Source of the DNA: Mixophyes australis
Taxonomy: Eukaryota > Chordata > Amphibia > Anura > Limnodynastidae
Length of the DNA stretch: 64,000 bases
NCBI GenBank assembly: GCA_036250195.1
Contig: JAVHZZ010000003.1
Span: 32,828,335-32,892,334 of the forward strand
Direction: 5' to 3'
In this document: positions 13,439 to 25,270 of the stretch, in pieces
Layout: every line of letters begins with the position of its first letter
Position numbering within the stretch: the stretch's first letter is position 1
Translations under genes and position numbers: made by a program
The notes under the pieces: generated by a model
The model's database searches: none
The model's input: the letters and a program-made list of their open reading frames with translations, nothing else
What the model was told of the DNA's origin: nothing

Positions 13439-13871
13439 TTACATGTGTGTTCTGCTCTTAAAAATAATAGTACACATGTAATTGACGACAGAGGGTATGA
13501 GACTTTAAACTTATGGCATACCGCAACTTTAAAACCACCTGCCTAATATTGTGTAGGTTCCTCTCGTGCCACCTGAACAGCTCTGACCCGTCGAGGCATG
13601 GGCTCCACAAGACCTCTGAAGGTGTCCTGTGGTATCTGGCACCAAGACGTTAGCAGCAGTCCCTTTAAGTCCTGTAAGTTGTAAGGTGGGGCCTCCATGA
13701 CTAGGACTTGTTTTCCCAGCACATCCCACAGATTCTCGATCGGATTGAGATCTGGGGAATTTGGAGTCAACACTTTGAACTATTTGTCATGATCCTCAAA
13801 CCATTCCTGAACAATTACATGTGTGTTCTACTCTTAAAAATAATAGTACACTTTAAACTTATGGCATACCG
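13439..13871 (-). mobile_element. Tc1/mariner-type DNA transposon remnant flanked by direct repeats
   Basis: The minus strand encodes the C-terminal end of a DDE transposase (see pseudogene 13543-13773). A 37-bp direct repeat with one mismatch, starting ttacatgtgtgttct and ending aatagtacac, flanks it at 13439-13475 and 13815-13851. Both copies are followed by ctttaaacttatggcatacc (13503-13522 and 13851-13870); the left copy carries about 26 extra bases in between. This looks like a rearranged or internally deleted element, not an intact one. Confidence 0.7.
13543..13773 (-). pseudogene. Tc1/mariner transposase, C-terminal fragment
   Basis: The frame contains SPDLNPIENLWDVLGKQVLV, the conserved motif holding the third acidic residue (Glu) of the DDE triad in Tc1-like transposases, then the helical tail QDLKGLLLTSWCQIPQDTFR and GLVEPMPRRVRAVQVAREEP. 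Only about 75 residues remain of the roughly 340 in a full enzyme: the DNA-binding half and first two catalytic Asp residues are absent. It therefore cannot be active. The open frame survives by chance or because the insertion is fairly recent. Confidence 0.85.
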
Positions 13872-13886
13872 TTACCCCACTAATCC

Positions 13887-13887
13887 G

Positions 13888-13927
<40 letters not shown>
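13887..13927. repeat. (AT)n microsatellite
   Basis: About 36 bp of AT dinucleotides directly after the transposon remnant. Confidence 0.95.
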
Positions 13928-13929
<2 letters not shown>

Positions 13930-14962
13930 TAATATATTAAATACATTGGCTAAAAGCACAGAGAGAAACCATAAAGGTAAAACATGGGACAAAGTTTCAG
14001 AAGGACATGTACAAACCCGTTAATTAGTGGTGTGATGGATAAACCCATTGTCTGTTCTCTGCATATACTGGCAGAATATAGCTGGCAAAATAGCACAGCA
14101 TTCTAGAATCTAACTATTTATACAAAGTTCTAATAAAAGTGAGCAGGGAAAATACTATAACCCACGTCTCTCCACCAGAGACTGTACCACGTTTTACAAG
14201 CACAGGGGGGTGGGGTGCACATTGCATGTAAAGTTGGTGGGAGAAGCATCATTTCAATTCTCAAATCACTCAGTCTGTTATTTTTTCTATTTGACTGTCA
14301 GGAGCTGGGCCAGCGGCCAGGCAGGAAATGACACATCGAGAGGCATTTTTATTGTGCAACCTTCTGAGGAACTGATGCAAGGATACACAGGCTGTTTACA
14401 CATTCCTAGGCTCGCAAGCAGCATGGCAGACAGAACTGTTCCTGTGTACATGGCATGTTAGACCAATCTCTGTCCTACAACAGCATGTAACATCATCCTC
14501 CTTGTTATAGAGCACTGCACAGATAATATAGTTCATAGGGAGCCTGATAAATTATAGATTAAACCCTCCGACTCTCCATAGCTAGCAGAACTGCAGCCAT
14601 GGTCCTTAGTCTGGGCCCCCGTCCGTTCATCAGATACTTACCCCAATGGCGCTTCTGGAGAAGGCAATTTTTTTATTTCTCCACTCCTGACACCTTCTAT
14701 CGAGAAGACATCTGATTGGACAGCTACACGCACTCTGTGCTCTTGACACAAGAGAGCTAAGGAGTGGGGTTATTCAAAATTTTTATTACAGAGGTGGCAG
14801 TGGGGTGAGTATCTGATGAATAGACCCTGCTGAACTGGAAGTTGAGGTGAGGCATTACCACCTATCACCTACAACACTACTGTTTCCATAAGGTAATATC
14901 TGCTGTTAAATGGCTTCAAAATGGCAGCCTCTATTCAGTACGCAACAGGTACACTCTAAATC
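13928..14962. other. RUNX2 intron, no feature seen
   Basis: Unique-looking sequence without coding homology or recognisable repeats. Confidence 0.45.
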
Positions 14963-15110
14963 GGGTCCGACCAACCTGTGGCTCACCAGGTGTTGTGAAA
15001 CTACAAGCCCCAGCATGCTTTGCCAGTAGATAGCCAGCCAATGGCTGGCAGTGCATGCTGGGAATTGTACTTTCACAACATCTGGAGAGCCGCAGGTTGG
15101 CCCGGTCTGC
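14963..15110. mobile_element. hAT-like hairpin element, copy 1
   Basis: The left arm reads ccaacctgtggctcaccagg then tgttgtgaaactacaagccc; the right arm contains gctgggaattgtactttcac and gagccgcaggttgg. The centre near 15035 carries gccagccaatggctgg. It is the same family as 15136-15282 and 44147-44297, with fragments at 27451 and 32950. This copy has diverged ends and no clear target duplication. Confidence 0.8.
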
Positions 15111-15135
15111 TCTCTTCCTTACTGCCAGTATAGAG

Positions 15136-15282
15136 CAGTGTTGGCTAACATATGACACTCCAGGTGTTGTGAAACTACAAGTCCCAGCATGCTTTGCCAA
15201 TATGTAGCAGCTTATTGCTGCAAGGGTATGCTGGGACTTGAAGTTTCACAACACCTGGAGTGTCACAGGTTAGCCAACACTG
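15136..15282. mobile_element. hAT-like non-autonomous hairpin element, copy 2, with 8-bp target duplication
   Basis: Terminal inverted repeats cagtgttggctaac (15136-15149) and gttagccaacactg (15269-15282) match perfectly over 14 bp and begin with CAG. The flanks gtatagag at 15128-15135 and 15283-15290 are identical 8-mers, the duplication length typical of hAT transposons. The inner arms caggtgttgtgaaactacaa and ttgaagtttcacaacacctg make the whole 147 bp a near-perfect hairpin. It sits 25 bp from copy 1 of the same family. Confidence 0.85.
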
Positions 15283-15290
15283 GTATAGAG

Positions 15291-15536
15291 CAATATAATA
15301 AAGTATGGCAGGATGATCTGCTCTGACAATCTATTCACTAAAACTGAATCCTTGCTTCTTTTATTTTATAAACGTCTACAAATGTCTAGTAAAACATGTA
15401 CTCGCATTTATTACCATATTTATTAGAAGAGGTGGTATGCTGCTTCTTTGACCAATATGAATTATTTTCTGCTTGCTCCAAATGTACATCACCCCTAATA
15501 GCCAATTACCATGTAGAATGGCAGATTACTTCTCAT
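15291..15536. other. RUNX2 intron, no feature seen
   Basis: Short AT-rich unique stretch between transposons. Confidence 0.5.
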
Positions 15537-15820
15537 GCTGGATACACACCTATGTAATCTTACTTCAGATGGGATTTCTGTAACGGTTTCACAAATGAGT
15601 GAAAGTCCTGACGATGCTGATTCATGTGTACACAACTACATGATTTACCTATAGATCTGTGATCTTCATCTCTCAGAACCATCTGCTGAAATGATTGTGA
15701 CTCTGTACACTCTACAGATATCTGCCTACCCTGCTGGTCGCGTACACACTAGTGCAGTATCTGACCGAACGGTTGTGAATGGTGTGATCTGCGCGACAAT
15801 TGCATAGGTGTGTATCCAGC
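15537..15820. mobile_element. Candidate MITE with 22-bp terminal inverted repeats
   Basis: The left end gctggatacacacctatgta (15537-15556) pairs with the right end gcataggtgtgtatccagc (15802-15820), with one mismatch over 22 bp. The interior is not palindromic and has no coding content. 284 bp in all. No clear target duplication was found, so the superfamily is undecided. Confidence 0.75.
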
Positions 15821-16974
15821 TTTAGGCTTTACAAAGCTGTACGTTTGGTTTTGAACACAGCATCTCCCAAACATTGCAGGTCCCATATTTTAATGTAGAC
15901 CATACTTGTGTAGTTTTCATACCACACTTCAGGGTGGTATTAATGAGAAGAATTATTTGAGTCCTATTAGTGACATTAGGTTACCTTGCGCAGATATCAG
16001 GGAATACACAATAAGATTGCCTGATTTATAATCCTTATGCTGCGGATCAGTGCTATCCTGCAAGAAGCCAGTATAGAAAGCATGTGTCTCCTCGCTAACA
16101 CCCCACTGTGACCTTGCCTTTGGCCACTTATAGTCACCTTATGGGACGGTTGACATTTTTCCCTCCTAAACTATCATGTTATTTTTCTCTGCACAATATA
16201 AATTCTCTGCGTTGCTGTTGTCCTCATTTGTAACTCCTGAAGATCAGTTTCATAGAGGGGGGGGAATGGGGTACCGGAAGCGGCGAGTACAGGAAACAGC
16301 TGCTGCTGCAGCAGAGGATTCCTTCTGGTGTGTGTGTATTACCAGTGTGCGATACTGTAGGCTGTCAGGGCCTGGGGGCTATTCGTAGTTTACGATCTCT
16401 ATGCTTGTAGTCCCAGTGTCTGCATATGCCACACCAGCCTGCTGCAAGACAAATGCAGCACGCATAGATTCTGCAGATGTCTTAACACACAACTTCCAAG
16501 CTGGGGAATCAGGACACTGTGTGAGCGCTGCTGTGAAAGAGGTGTGGTCACATCACAGGGCGTGGCCTCATGCACCTGGGGGCGTGCCCAGCGCTTGTAA
16601 CGTGCTTGGCTCTTTATAGCCCCTCCCCTAAATTCACCCCTTAAATACTGCAAACAGCGGTGACAGGTGTTTGGCAGAGCAGCAGGGAACAGGACATACC
16701 TACCAACTGGGACGATGGCCCAGAACCCTTATATAGGGACTGTCCAGCCTGTATTAAGCCAATCAGCTGATAAGTGTCCCCTTTTGTCTACCTATAATCA
16801 TCGTTTACTTGTAAGGTGCCTCAAATCTTCGCAGCGGCAGACAACGGGTATAACCAATCATACGAAAACCAATCATCCATAATAACAACAGAACAACCAC
16901 AATATGAATTTCAGAAAGAAGGTTCGGCACTACACGCAATTTTGTTAACCAAGTAAACAAAAAGTAAAGTAAAC
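15821..16974. other. RUNX2 intron, no gene seen
   Basis: Unique-looking DNA with a G-run at 16257-16264 and a CpG-richer patch around 16270-16300. Open frames are short and unrecognised. Confidence 0.45.
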
Positions 16975-16977
16975 ATA

Positions 16978-17009
<32 letters not shown>

Positions 17010-17013
17010 TACA

Positions 17014-17085
<72 letters not shown>
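16975..17085. repeat. Compound microsatellite (AC)n(ATAC)n(AT)n
   Basis: Consecutive AC, ATAC and AT tracts. Short Tyr/Val/Cys-repeat frames over it are by-products. Confidence 0.95.
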
Positions 17086-17086
<1 letters not shown>

Positions 17087-17280
17087 CTATGGAGATATGA
17101 AATAAAAAAAGTATATTACAGAAAAAGCAGTTTATAATGCAGACGTATATAAATTTAGAAAACGATGCCAATTAAAATGTACTTGTCGCGTACGCAATCG
17201 AGGCAGATGTTTTGGGGAGCTAAAACAATATAATTATTATAGAGAACACACTTTCTTTGAGTAATATTTTTAGAAGTATT

Positions 17281-17340
17281 ATCATCATCAATATTTATTT
17301 ATATAGCGCCAGCAAATTCCATTGCGCTTTACAATTGGTA
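17281..17340 (-). mobile_element. SINE/LINE 3'-tail fragment
   Basis: Reads atcatcatcaatatttattt then atatagcgccagcaaattcc and gcgctttacaattgg. This is the reverse of the 3' tail seen in the full SINEs at 52706 and 62979, with the (GAT)n-like tail at the left. Only the tail is present. Confidence 0.65.
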
Positions 17341-20300
17341 TGTGTTTTAGCCGCCATATTGTTTAATAATAATTATCAGCCATAGAACGTGACTTAGTGA
17401 CGTGTGCTGAGCTCCGTTTCTGTATGATTGATATGCTGACACAATGGGTCTTGTCGTATTATCTTTGGGGCAGGAAACAATGAGTTCACACTGCTATGAA
17501 TTTGTAACAGGACACAGGGTAATATTTATGTGAGAATAATAATATCCCGCTGGGAGGGCTCGACTTTTTCATATCTGCACTTTGTTATGACTGGAGAGCG
17601 AGAGGGGTCTGGTCTCAGCATGGGGAGAGAGTTAATTCAGAGAGATTTGAATATAAAAAGAGCTCTGTATTGGAGGATAGAAATAGCTCCTGTCACAACC
17701 AAAACAAGAAGCATTCTGTTACAGGATGCATATGGTGGGCTCTGGGTGTCCTGCCTAACCTCTGCTTTGCAGACATGTGATTTTATACACATGTGGTAGC
17801 TAAATTATTCCCCCGGAGTAGAAGAACATATTCTATTGTATTATAATATTATTTACACATGCCATGTTTTATCGTCTGTGGAAGTGAGGAGCACCTCCAC
17901 CAACAGTAGTCATTGCAGATAGACCACCCTGAGCCCTATATATCTTGTAGGAGGTCTGCTCACCATTTCATACGGTTCCATTGTTTGCCTTCCCTTCCCC
18001 AGAATCCCTTTGTCCTCCTCCCAGAGCTCTGCTTGGGGACGCGGCCAGGTCCGCAAAGGACTGAAAATATGACAGAAAGAAGGGCAAGAGGTAGCAAACA
18101 CAAACCCCTGTGACTATTCCCAGCCTGCTCATTGGACTTTGATTAAAAAACGAATAATAATAATACAGTATTGCAACAGGGGTTAGAATAAGGATTAGAA
18201 TGAAGTACAGATTGTAACATCATTCTGCAGTGCAACATTTACATAAAACTAAATTTAAAAAGGCAAGACAAACACACGCGTGTGCACATGCGTGTGGAGT
18301 AGCTGCCCAGCCATGGACTTCTCTGTTGTCCATAGATGACAGTTCCCATGATGCAGTTGTCTGAACTGGCCTCCTATAAGGCCACTGTTTTGTCAGTCTC
18401 ACATTAATGTTTTCTAGAACCAGTTGCCACCACAGGATAAGAGTTCCAACACATGACAGGTCCGTTCTGAGCTGCACTTATCGCTCGATAAAGAGCAAAA
18501 ACTCAGAGTGAAGGCCGGACGCAACATGGACACAAAACAGTGGGACATGCTGCGTGTACGATCTGTCCAGCGTTCGCTCTGGATACGTGTGTGCTGGTAG
18601 CACTGTCTTTATAGTGCCAGTTTCCTGTATTCTCCACTTGGTGACCATTGGTATTACGGCCTCAGGGAAAGCGCCTTGTGTTCGAGCCCTAGGGAAGGAG
18701 GTTGACCTTACGAACGCACCAAGGGGATAGTTTGTCAAATTACAGTTAAGGTCTACAAAAATCTGCAACTGGATGCAACCCGATGCTAGCCAAATGTTGT
18801 CGAATTAACCGGCATTCAAGGACAGCTCAGGGTATTGGGACTTGTAGTTCAACCACAGTCAGAGGTTACCTCTGCACATAGAATAGTAATTACAGTGAAT
18901 CCCGCTGACAGACGTTTTATGGCTTTCTCTCTCAAAATGCTCTCTTGTACTGCAGTTAGTTTGAATCAGAGGCTCATGTATGTTCAGCCCCCAAAACGTA
19001 CAGTGGGGTCAGCTGTTTTGTTTACTGAACCAATATTCATGAGGATGCAATCTCTTTGTTCACTAGGATCAAAATATACTGGGTAAACCACTGACTAAAA
19101 TTTTGGCCCTGTAAACCTAATTTCCAAGAAGTGTGTTGTCCTGAGCAGGAGTTAGTTATTTGCATATTGCACCCCTGCCCCCCAGGAAGCAGCTTACATG
19201 TTTCCCTGGTCCTTCTCATTGGTTCATTGCGTTGTCTTGATAACACTTCACATACCCTGTCCTGCACAGATGAGCTCTAACATGAGTAAAACAGGCTGTC
19301 TCTATGTAGAATTTCCGTCCCAGTGCTAACTACTTGCAGGGCTGTCACAATTGTAGTTTAGGTGTTGAGTGACTTATAGGACTCAGTGGTGTGCTCTGCA
19401 ACTTCTTGTCCCAAATTGACTTCAACCCTCCTGGCAAAGACTGGAGGAGAAAGGGAGCAGAACTTGGGGACATTGTCCCAGCCTTTCCCTATACTGACAT
19501 TTCCCCTTTAATCACAGGGTATAAAAATAAAGTCTCTGCTGCCAGCTCCTATGTTCCAGACCTCAAGCAACTACACAATAAATCACCCTGTTGTTTTCAG
19601 AGGGAAGTTTCTGTAGATGGATATGAAAGAATGACTCCCTGTCACAGACCCTTGTATCAGCCTCCACACCAGTGCAGGAAACTGTACACCGAGCACTCCC
19701 GCTTTTCAGACCTATGCACGGTGCACTGTCTGCACTGGAAGTTATTTCGCAAATGATTTCTGGCACATAAGCCCTGTTGAGCTTGGCACCCGCAGGCATC
19801 TGGGACAGGCCAGATGAATAAATGGAGGAGATGTGTGCAAGTCCAAAGATGGACTGGAGGCTTCCTTGCGTCGCCAAGCAGCAATTTAAATGGAGATCTT
19901 GTTTCAGAGAAAATTACTATTTTGATAATATGGTTTAAAGAAAAATGTCTAAAATCATAATTGTTCTGAAGGAATACCAGCGAGGAAATCAATACCACAC
20001 ATAAATCTCCTTATTGTGCAAGCTGCAAGTCTGATTATATTTTAGTGTGGTCTTGGCTTCGAGTGCTGCGATTCTAGCCGTGGAAGTGAGTCTGTGGTTA
20101 GTTTGTGAGCAGTTACCTGGCCATTAACACCACTGGATGCTAGGAAACTGTGTACAGCTGGAGTCTATCGCGCTGCCTGATATAGGGACAGGGTAGGATA
20201 GATCTCTGGCAAAGAAGATGTATTTTTGCTTCAATTCATATCCGCCTGTTAAAAACCGTATTCAGAGAGCACTCACCTACAGACACTGCTTTGGCTTTTT

Positions 20301-20934
20301 ATTTTCTTACTGCTGATAGCACTGCGTTCTTCTTTGCCTGGAAGTCAGGGCATAATTTGTGCGCATTCAATATGCTTTGTATACCCCTATCTCCTTACCT
20401 CTCTCAGTATGACTGTAACATTATATGTTGAAACACATATTCCCCCACAGTAAAAGAAAAAAGACCTGAAATTTGGCCATTCGGTTTTGAGACGTTCACA
20501 GAACAGAAGTATTTTGTGCTATTTAATTAAAAGACAAACAACAGCAAATATCGTAAAAATTCAAGTTGTTTTATATAAAAAGGCTGCTGGGAAAATTCAA
20601 ATTATACTTGTAAAGGTTTGTCAATACTGAAGTTTATTAAGATTTTGATCACAGTGGATGCACTTCTTATGAACTTCCTACTTATCAAGCTTTCTAAAAA
20701 CACCTTCCTGCCGCTAAAACTGCTGATTGTAGGGGCAATAACTTGCATTGAGGTAAATAACAAGGTTACATAAAAGGTCACATATGATAACTCCTGTGTA
20801 GCAATATTTTCTTCTGAGAATGTTACAAAACACCTTTTATTTTGGAAGCTACTAGAGTTTTAGATATAGTTATGTTTATGTATTTCTTTGGGGGCATTAC
20901 AAGGCTGTTGGGACTACATGGTGGTGTGATTTTG
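17341..20934. other. RUNX2 intron, no gene seen
   Basis: About 3.6 kb with no recognised coding homology, RNA gene or well-formed repeat. The 121-codon frame at 19391-19756 and 96-codon frame at 18478-18768 have no domain I recognise and no flanking splice logic; I treat them as chance. A fragment near 18835 (ttgggacttgtagttcaacc) may be a decayed piece of the hAT-like hairpin family. Confidence 0.45.
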
Positions 20935-22285
20935 CTTCTTGGTGACATAATGTGGCTGTGTATGGTGACGTAATGGGCTGTGTATGGTGACATAATGGGC
21001 TGTGTATGGTGACATGATGAGGCTGTGTATGGTGACATGATGGGGCTGTGTATGGTGTCATAATGGGCAGTGTATGGTGACATAATGGGCAGTGTATGGT
21101 GACATGATATGGCTGTGTATGGTGACATGATGGGGCTGTGTATGGTGACAAGATATGGCTTTGTATGGTGACATAATGGTCTGTGTATGGTGACATAATG
21201 GACTGTGTATGGTGACATGATATGGCTGTGTATGGTGACATAATGGGGCTGTGTATGGTGACTTGATGGGGCTGTATATGGTGACATGATGGGGCTGTGT
21301 ATGGTGACATAATGGGCTGTGTGTGGTGACATGATGAGGCTGTGTATGGTGACATGATGGGACTGTGTATGGTGACATGATGGGGCTGTGTATGGTGTCA
21401 TAATAGGCAGTGTATGGTGACATGATGAGGCTGTGTATGGTGGCATGATGGGGCTGTGTATGGTGACATGATGAGGCTGTGTATGGTGTCATAATAGGCA
21501 GTGTATGGTGACATGATGAGGCTGTGTATGGTGGCATGATGGGGCTGTGTATGGTGACATGATATGGCTTTGTATGGTGACATAATGGGCAGTGTATGGT
21601 GACATAACGGTCTGTGTATGGTGACATGATGGGACTGTGTATGTTGACATGATGGGGCTATGTATGGTGTCATAATGGGCAGTGTATGGTGACATGATGA
21701 GGCTGTGTATGGTGACATGATATGGCTTTGTATGGTGACATAATGGTCTGTGTATGGTGACATAACGGTCTGTGTATGGTGACATAATGGGCTGTATATG
21801 GTTACATAATGGAGCTGTATATGGTGACATGATGGGGCTGTGTATGGTGACATGATGGGGCTGTGTATGGTGACATAATGGGGTTGTATATGGTGACATA
21901 ATGGGCTGTATATGGTGGCATAATGGGCTGTATATGGTGACATAATGGGGTTGTATATGGTGACATAATGGGCTGTATAGGGTGACATAATGGGTCTGTG
22001 TAGGGTGACATAATGGGGCTGTGTATGGTGACATAATGGGCTATGTATGGTGACATGATATGGCTGTGTATGGTGACATGATGGGGCTGTATATGGTGAC
22101 ATGATGGGGCTGTGTATGGTGACATAATGGGCTGTATATGGTTACATAATGGGGCTGTATATGGTTACATAATGGGGCTGTATATGGTGACATGATGGGG
22201 CTGTATATGGTGACATAATGGGGTTGTATATGGTGACATAATGGGCTGTATATTGTGGCATAATGGGGTGTGTATGGAGACATAA
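20935..22285. repeat. Minisatellite of 22-23 bp period, about 60 copies
   Basis: Tandem units of gctgtgtatggtgacatgat plus g or gg, mixing 22-bp and 23-bp forms with variants such as acataatgggca, tgtcataatagg and ggttgtatatgg. Longer blocks of variant units are duplicated (compare 21400-21480 with 21480-21560). Open frames of up to about 230 codons on the minus strand, rich in SPYTAPSCHHTQP words, only reflect the repeat and have no gene signals. Confidence 0.95.
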
Positions 22286-23634
22286 TGGCTTTTGGTCAAT
22301 GTGTAAATGATTCTTTAGTGTAGTCATCTACAAATTCGATTGCATTGTGAGATGATTGTAACGTTATCAGTTACATTATCAGATCCTTTACTGTTGCAGT
22401 ATGCTGGGGATTCCTCAATTATATCTAGGTAGTTCATAGGTAGCCGGTAGCGACAGCCTTCAGGCGTGAAGCAGTTAAAATCTGTTCTTATAGACACGGG
22501 AGATCATAGATCATACGTGTTTTGGAACAGGTCATGTCAGTTACACCATGTCACACAATTTCTTAGTACTCAAAACTTCAAAACCACCCTAAAGAATTCA
22601 CCAATGATCCATCACTGACGTTACTGTTACACTGGCCAAAAAGTAAGGTGAGGCGGCCAAAACAGGGCTCGTAATTAAGGAAATTGTTCAGGGGTTTAGT
22701 GGAGCCAGTTACTTTACATAGGAAGACATATATCACATCCGCTGTGTAGAATCGCTGCTGGTCCTATTATTAACCAGGATTATTGACAGAACTAGTTACA
22801 TTGGGAGAAATCAGATATTTTGAGTTAATTTTTTTTACATTTTAAAGTACCATCTATTCCTCAAAAACATGGGGGGGAATATTTTATACTCCTTAAAGAT
22901 CGATGACTGGTCACTAAAATCAAACAGTATTACGCCCTTATTGATTGACAGAATTTCCGAAATTTACTGTTTCGCGCAAATATGCTGTGAACTTAAGCAC
23001 AATTTACTCTAAAAAAAACAACTTTGCTGCACTTAGACTTTAGTGCCCATAAACTATGGTGTAAGTATCAGGACAAGAATGTTTCCTTGTGCTAATGCAT
23101 GCTCTACTGAATGCAAATTGATATATTGAAAGCAAACATACTATATGAAGTTTCTATTTCGGACCGGCCTGTCCTCCTTGCTTATCCCCCTCCTCTTAAA
23201 AAATCACCCCGGAATGACCTGTTTTCTACTAAATTGGAGTGGAAAGGGTTAAGTCAACACTGGACTTCAAACTGCACGTGCAAATATAAACATTTATAGT
23301 GAGCCGTCATAAAATCTCTACAGCTGTATAACATGATTATTTAAATGTTATTAATGACCTCCATGTGCACTAGTTGCAGCTGAAGATTGAAATAATGTTT
23401 TCAGCTAGAGGGGCACCATAGTGAAACATGTTGTTTGTTAAACAATATGCTGTGTCTTGTAATTCTTGCAGAATGTAAAGGATCCCACATCTCGGAGACA
23501 CTTTGTTCTCCAACATGTATAACACTGTAAATCTAAGTATTCCTAAATCATAGCCTATACACTGCGGATACTGTTGCACTTAGTATTTCTTTACACCTCT
23601 GCTAAGTAAACAGCATTGTTGATCCTATACTGTC
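22286..23634. other. RUNX2 intron, no feature seen
   Basis: Unique AT-rich sequence without recognised features. Confidence 0.45.
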
Positions 23635-23821
23635 TCGATTTTGGCTGGACATCCCGATTTGTGGGCTGCAAAAAGAGGTGGAGCTTAAGCAAAAGTGGGT
23701 GGAGCTTTATATAAATTTGCATTTGTAGGTAGAGGATGGGTGGAACGGGGGCGGGGTTTATTTTGTCCCGATTTCGTGATTCTAAATTTTGGGAGGTATG
23801 CGGATATGGGTTGGGTAATGG
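23635..23821. mobile_element. Decayed interspersed repeat fragment beside the LINE
   Basis: Contains cccgatttgtgggctgc, then gtggagcttaagcaaaag and gtgggtggagctttatataa, and a second tgtcccgatttcgtg copy near 23765. Similar 'gtcccgattt' fragments occur near 36290 and 52320. The LINE at 23822 appears to join its right edge. The family is unknown. Confidence 0.4.
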
Positions 23822-25270
23822 GTTCGCTTCCTTTCCCCCACCACCTGCTCCCACCTCGCCCACCTCTTTAATCTTTCCCTCTCTTCCGGCATCTTCCCCT
23901 CCTCCTTCAAACATGCTCTCGTATCCCCCTTTCTTAAGAAACCTAATCTTGACCCCACTTCTCCCACCAACTATCGCCCCATATCTCTCCTCCCCTTTGC
24001 CTCCAAAATTCTCGAAAGGCTCTCCTGCAGCCGTCTCTCCTACCTTTCTGAACATTCCCTCCTTGATCCTCTCCAGTCTGGTTTCCGCCCCCTTCACTCC
24101 ACTGAAACTGCCCTGGCTAAAGTCACCAATGACCTCCTCTCTGCTAAAGTCAGGGGCCACTTCTCCCTTCTCATCCTCCTTGACCTCTCTGCAGCCTCCA
24201 ACATCGTCGACCACCCCCTCCTCCTCCACACCCTCCAGTCCTTTGGCCTCTCCGGTCCAGTCTTGTCCTGGTTCACCTCTTACCTTGCTGATCGTTCCTT
24301 CTTCGTCACCACCTCTGGGTCTCTCCCCCCCCCTGTACACCCTTCCAGTGGGGTCCCTCAGGGCTCTGTTCTGGGACCCTTACTCTTCTCTCTATACACC
24401 TCTTCCCTGGGTGCACTCATCAGCTACTACGGCCTCAACTACCACCTCTACGCCAACACTCAACTATAACTCTCCTCTCCTGATCTCTCTCCCTCCCTCC
24501 TCTCTAGATTGTCCTCCTGCCTCTCTGCCATCTCCTCCTGGATGTCCTCTCGATTCCTCAAACTTAACCTCGCCAAAACTAAACTCATAGTCTTTCCTCC
24601 GCCTCACACCTCGCCCCCTTCTGACCTCTCTATCACTGTCGACAACACCTCTATCTCCCCTGTCCCCCAACTTCGCTGCCTCGGTGTCATCCTCGACTCC
24701 TCTCTCTCCTTTGGCCCCCACATTCTCTCTCTTGCTAAATTCTGCCGCTTCCAGCTGCGTAACATCGCTTGCATCCGGCCCTTCTTCTCCCAAGATGCCA
24801 CCAAATGTCTTATTCACTCTCTGATCATCTCCCGCTTGGACTACTGTAACCTCCTCCTCACTGACCTCCCCCAATCTCATCTCACTCCCCTTCGTTCTGT
24901 ACTTAACGCAGCTGCTAGGCTTATCTTCCTTTCTCGCCGCTCCTCGTCTGTCTCCCCCCTCTACCAATCCCTTCACTGGCTCCCATTCCCCTACAGAATC
25001 CTCTTCAAGCTCCTCACTTACATACAAGGCCCTCGCCAACTCCACTGCACCCTACATCTCCACCCTCCTCTCTATTCATGCTCCATCCCGTCCCCTTCGA
25101 TCTGCCAATGACCGTCGCCTCTCTTCCCCCCTTATCACCTCCTCCCATGCACGTATCCAAGACTTCGCCCGCGCTGCCCCCCTCCACTGGAACAAGCTCC
25201 CACCCTCCATCAGAACTTCCCTAATCTGTCCAGTTTCAAACGGGCTTTAAAAACCCACCTTTTTCTTAAA
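23822..25270 (+). pseudogene. Reverse transcriptase of L2/CR1-like LINE, inactivated
   Basis: One frame reads [96 protein letters not shown] and [20 protein letters not shown], the fingers and palm of a non-LTR reverse transcriptase. At the catalytic YADD site it reads HLYANTQL, so both Asp residues are lost through a codon deletion and a substitution. An in-frame TAA follows at 24467-24469. The same frame continues with RLDYCNLLLTDLP and LNAAARLIFLSRRSSS (24509 onward). A frameshift near 25025 separates the thumb-like tail (HARIQDFARAAPLHWNKLP) into another frame. The enzyme is dead. Confidence 0.88.

Noticed and set aside
20823..22327. Overlapping minus-strand frames of up to 234 codons with SPYTAPSCHHTQP words
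   Set aside because: By-products of the 22-23-bp minisatellite in several frames at once.
23736..24590. 284-codon Pro/Ser-rich open frame, and minus-strand frames over 23591-25045
   Set aside because: Shadow frames of the C-rich LINE; the true reverse transcriptase motifs are in another plus-strand frame.
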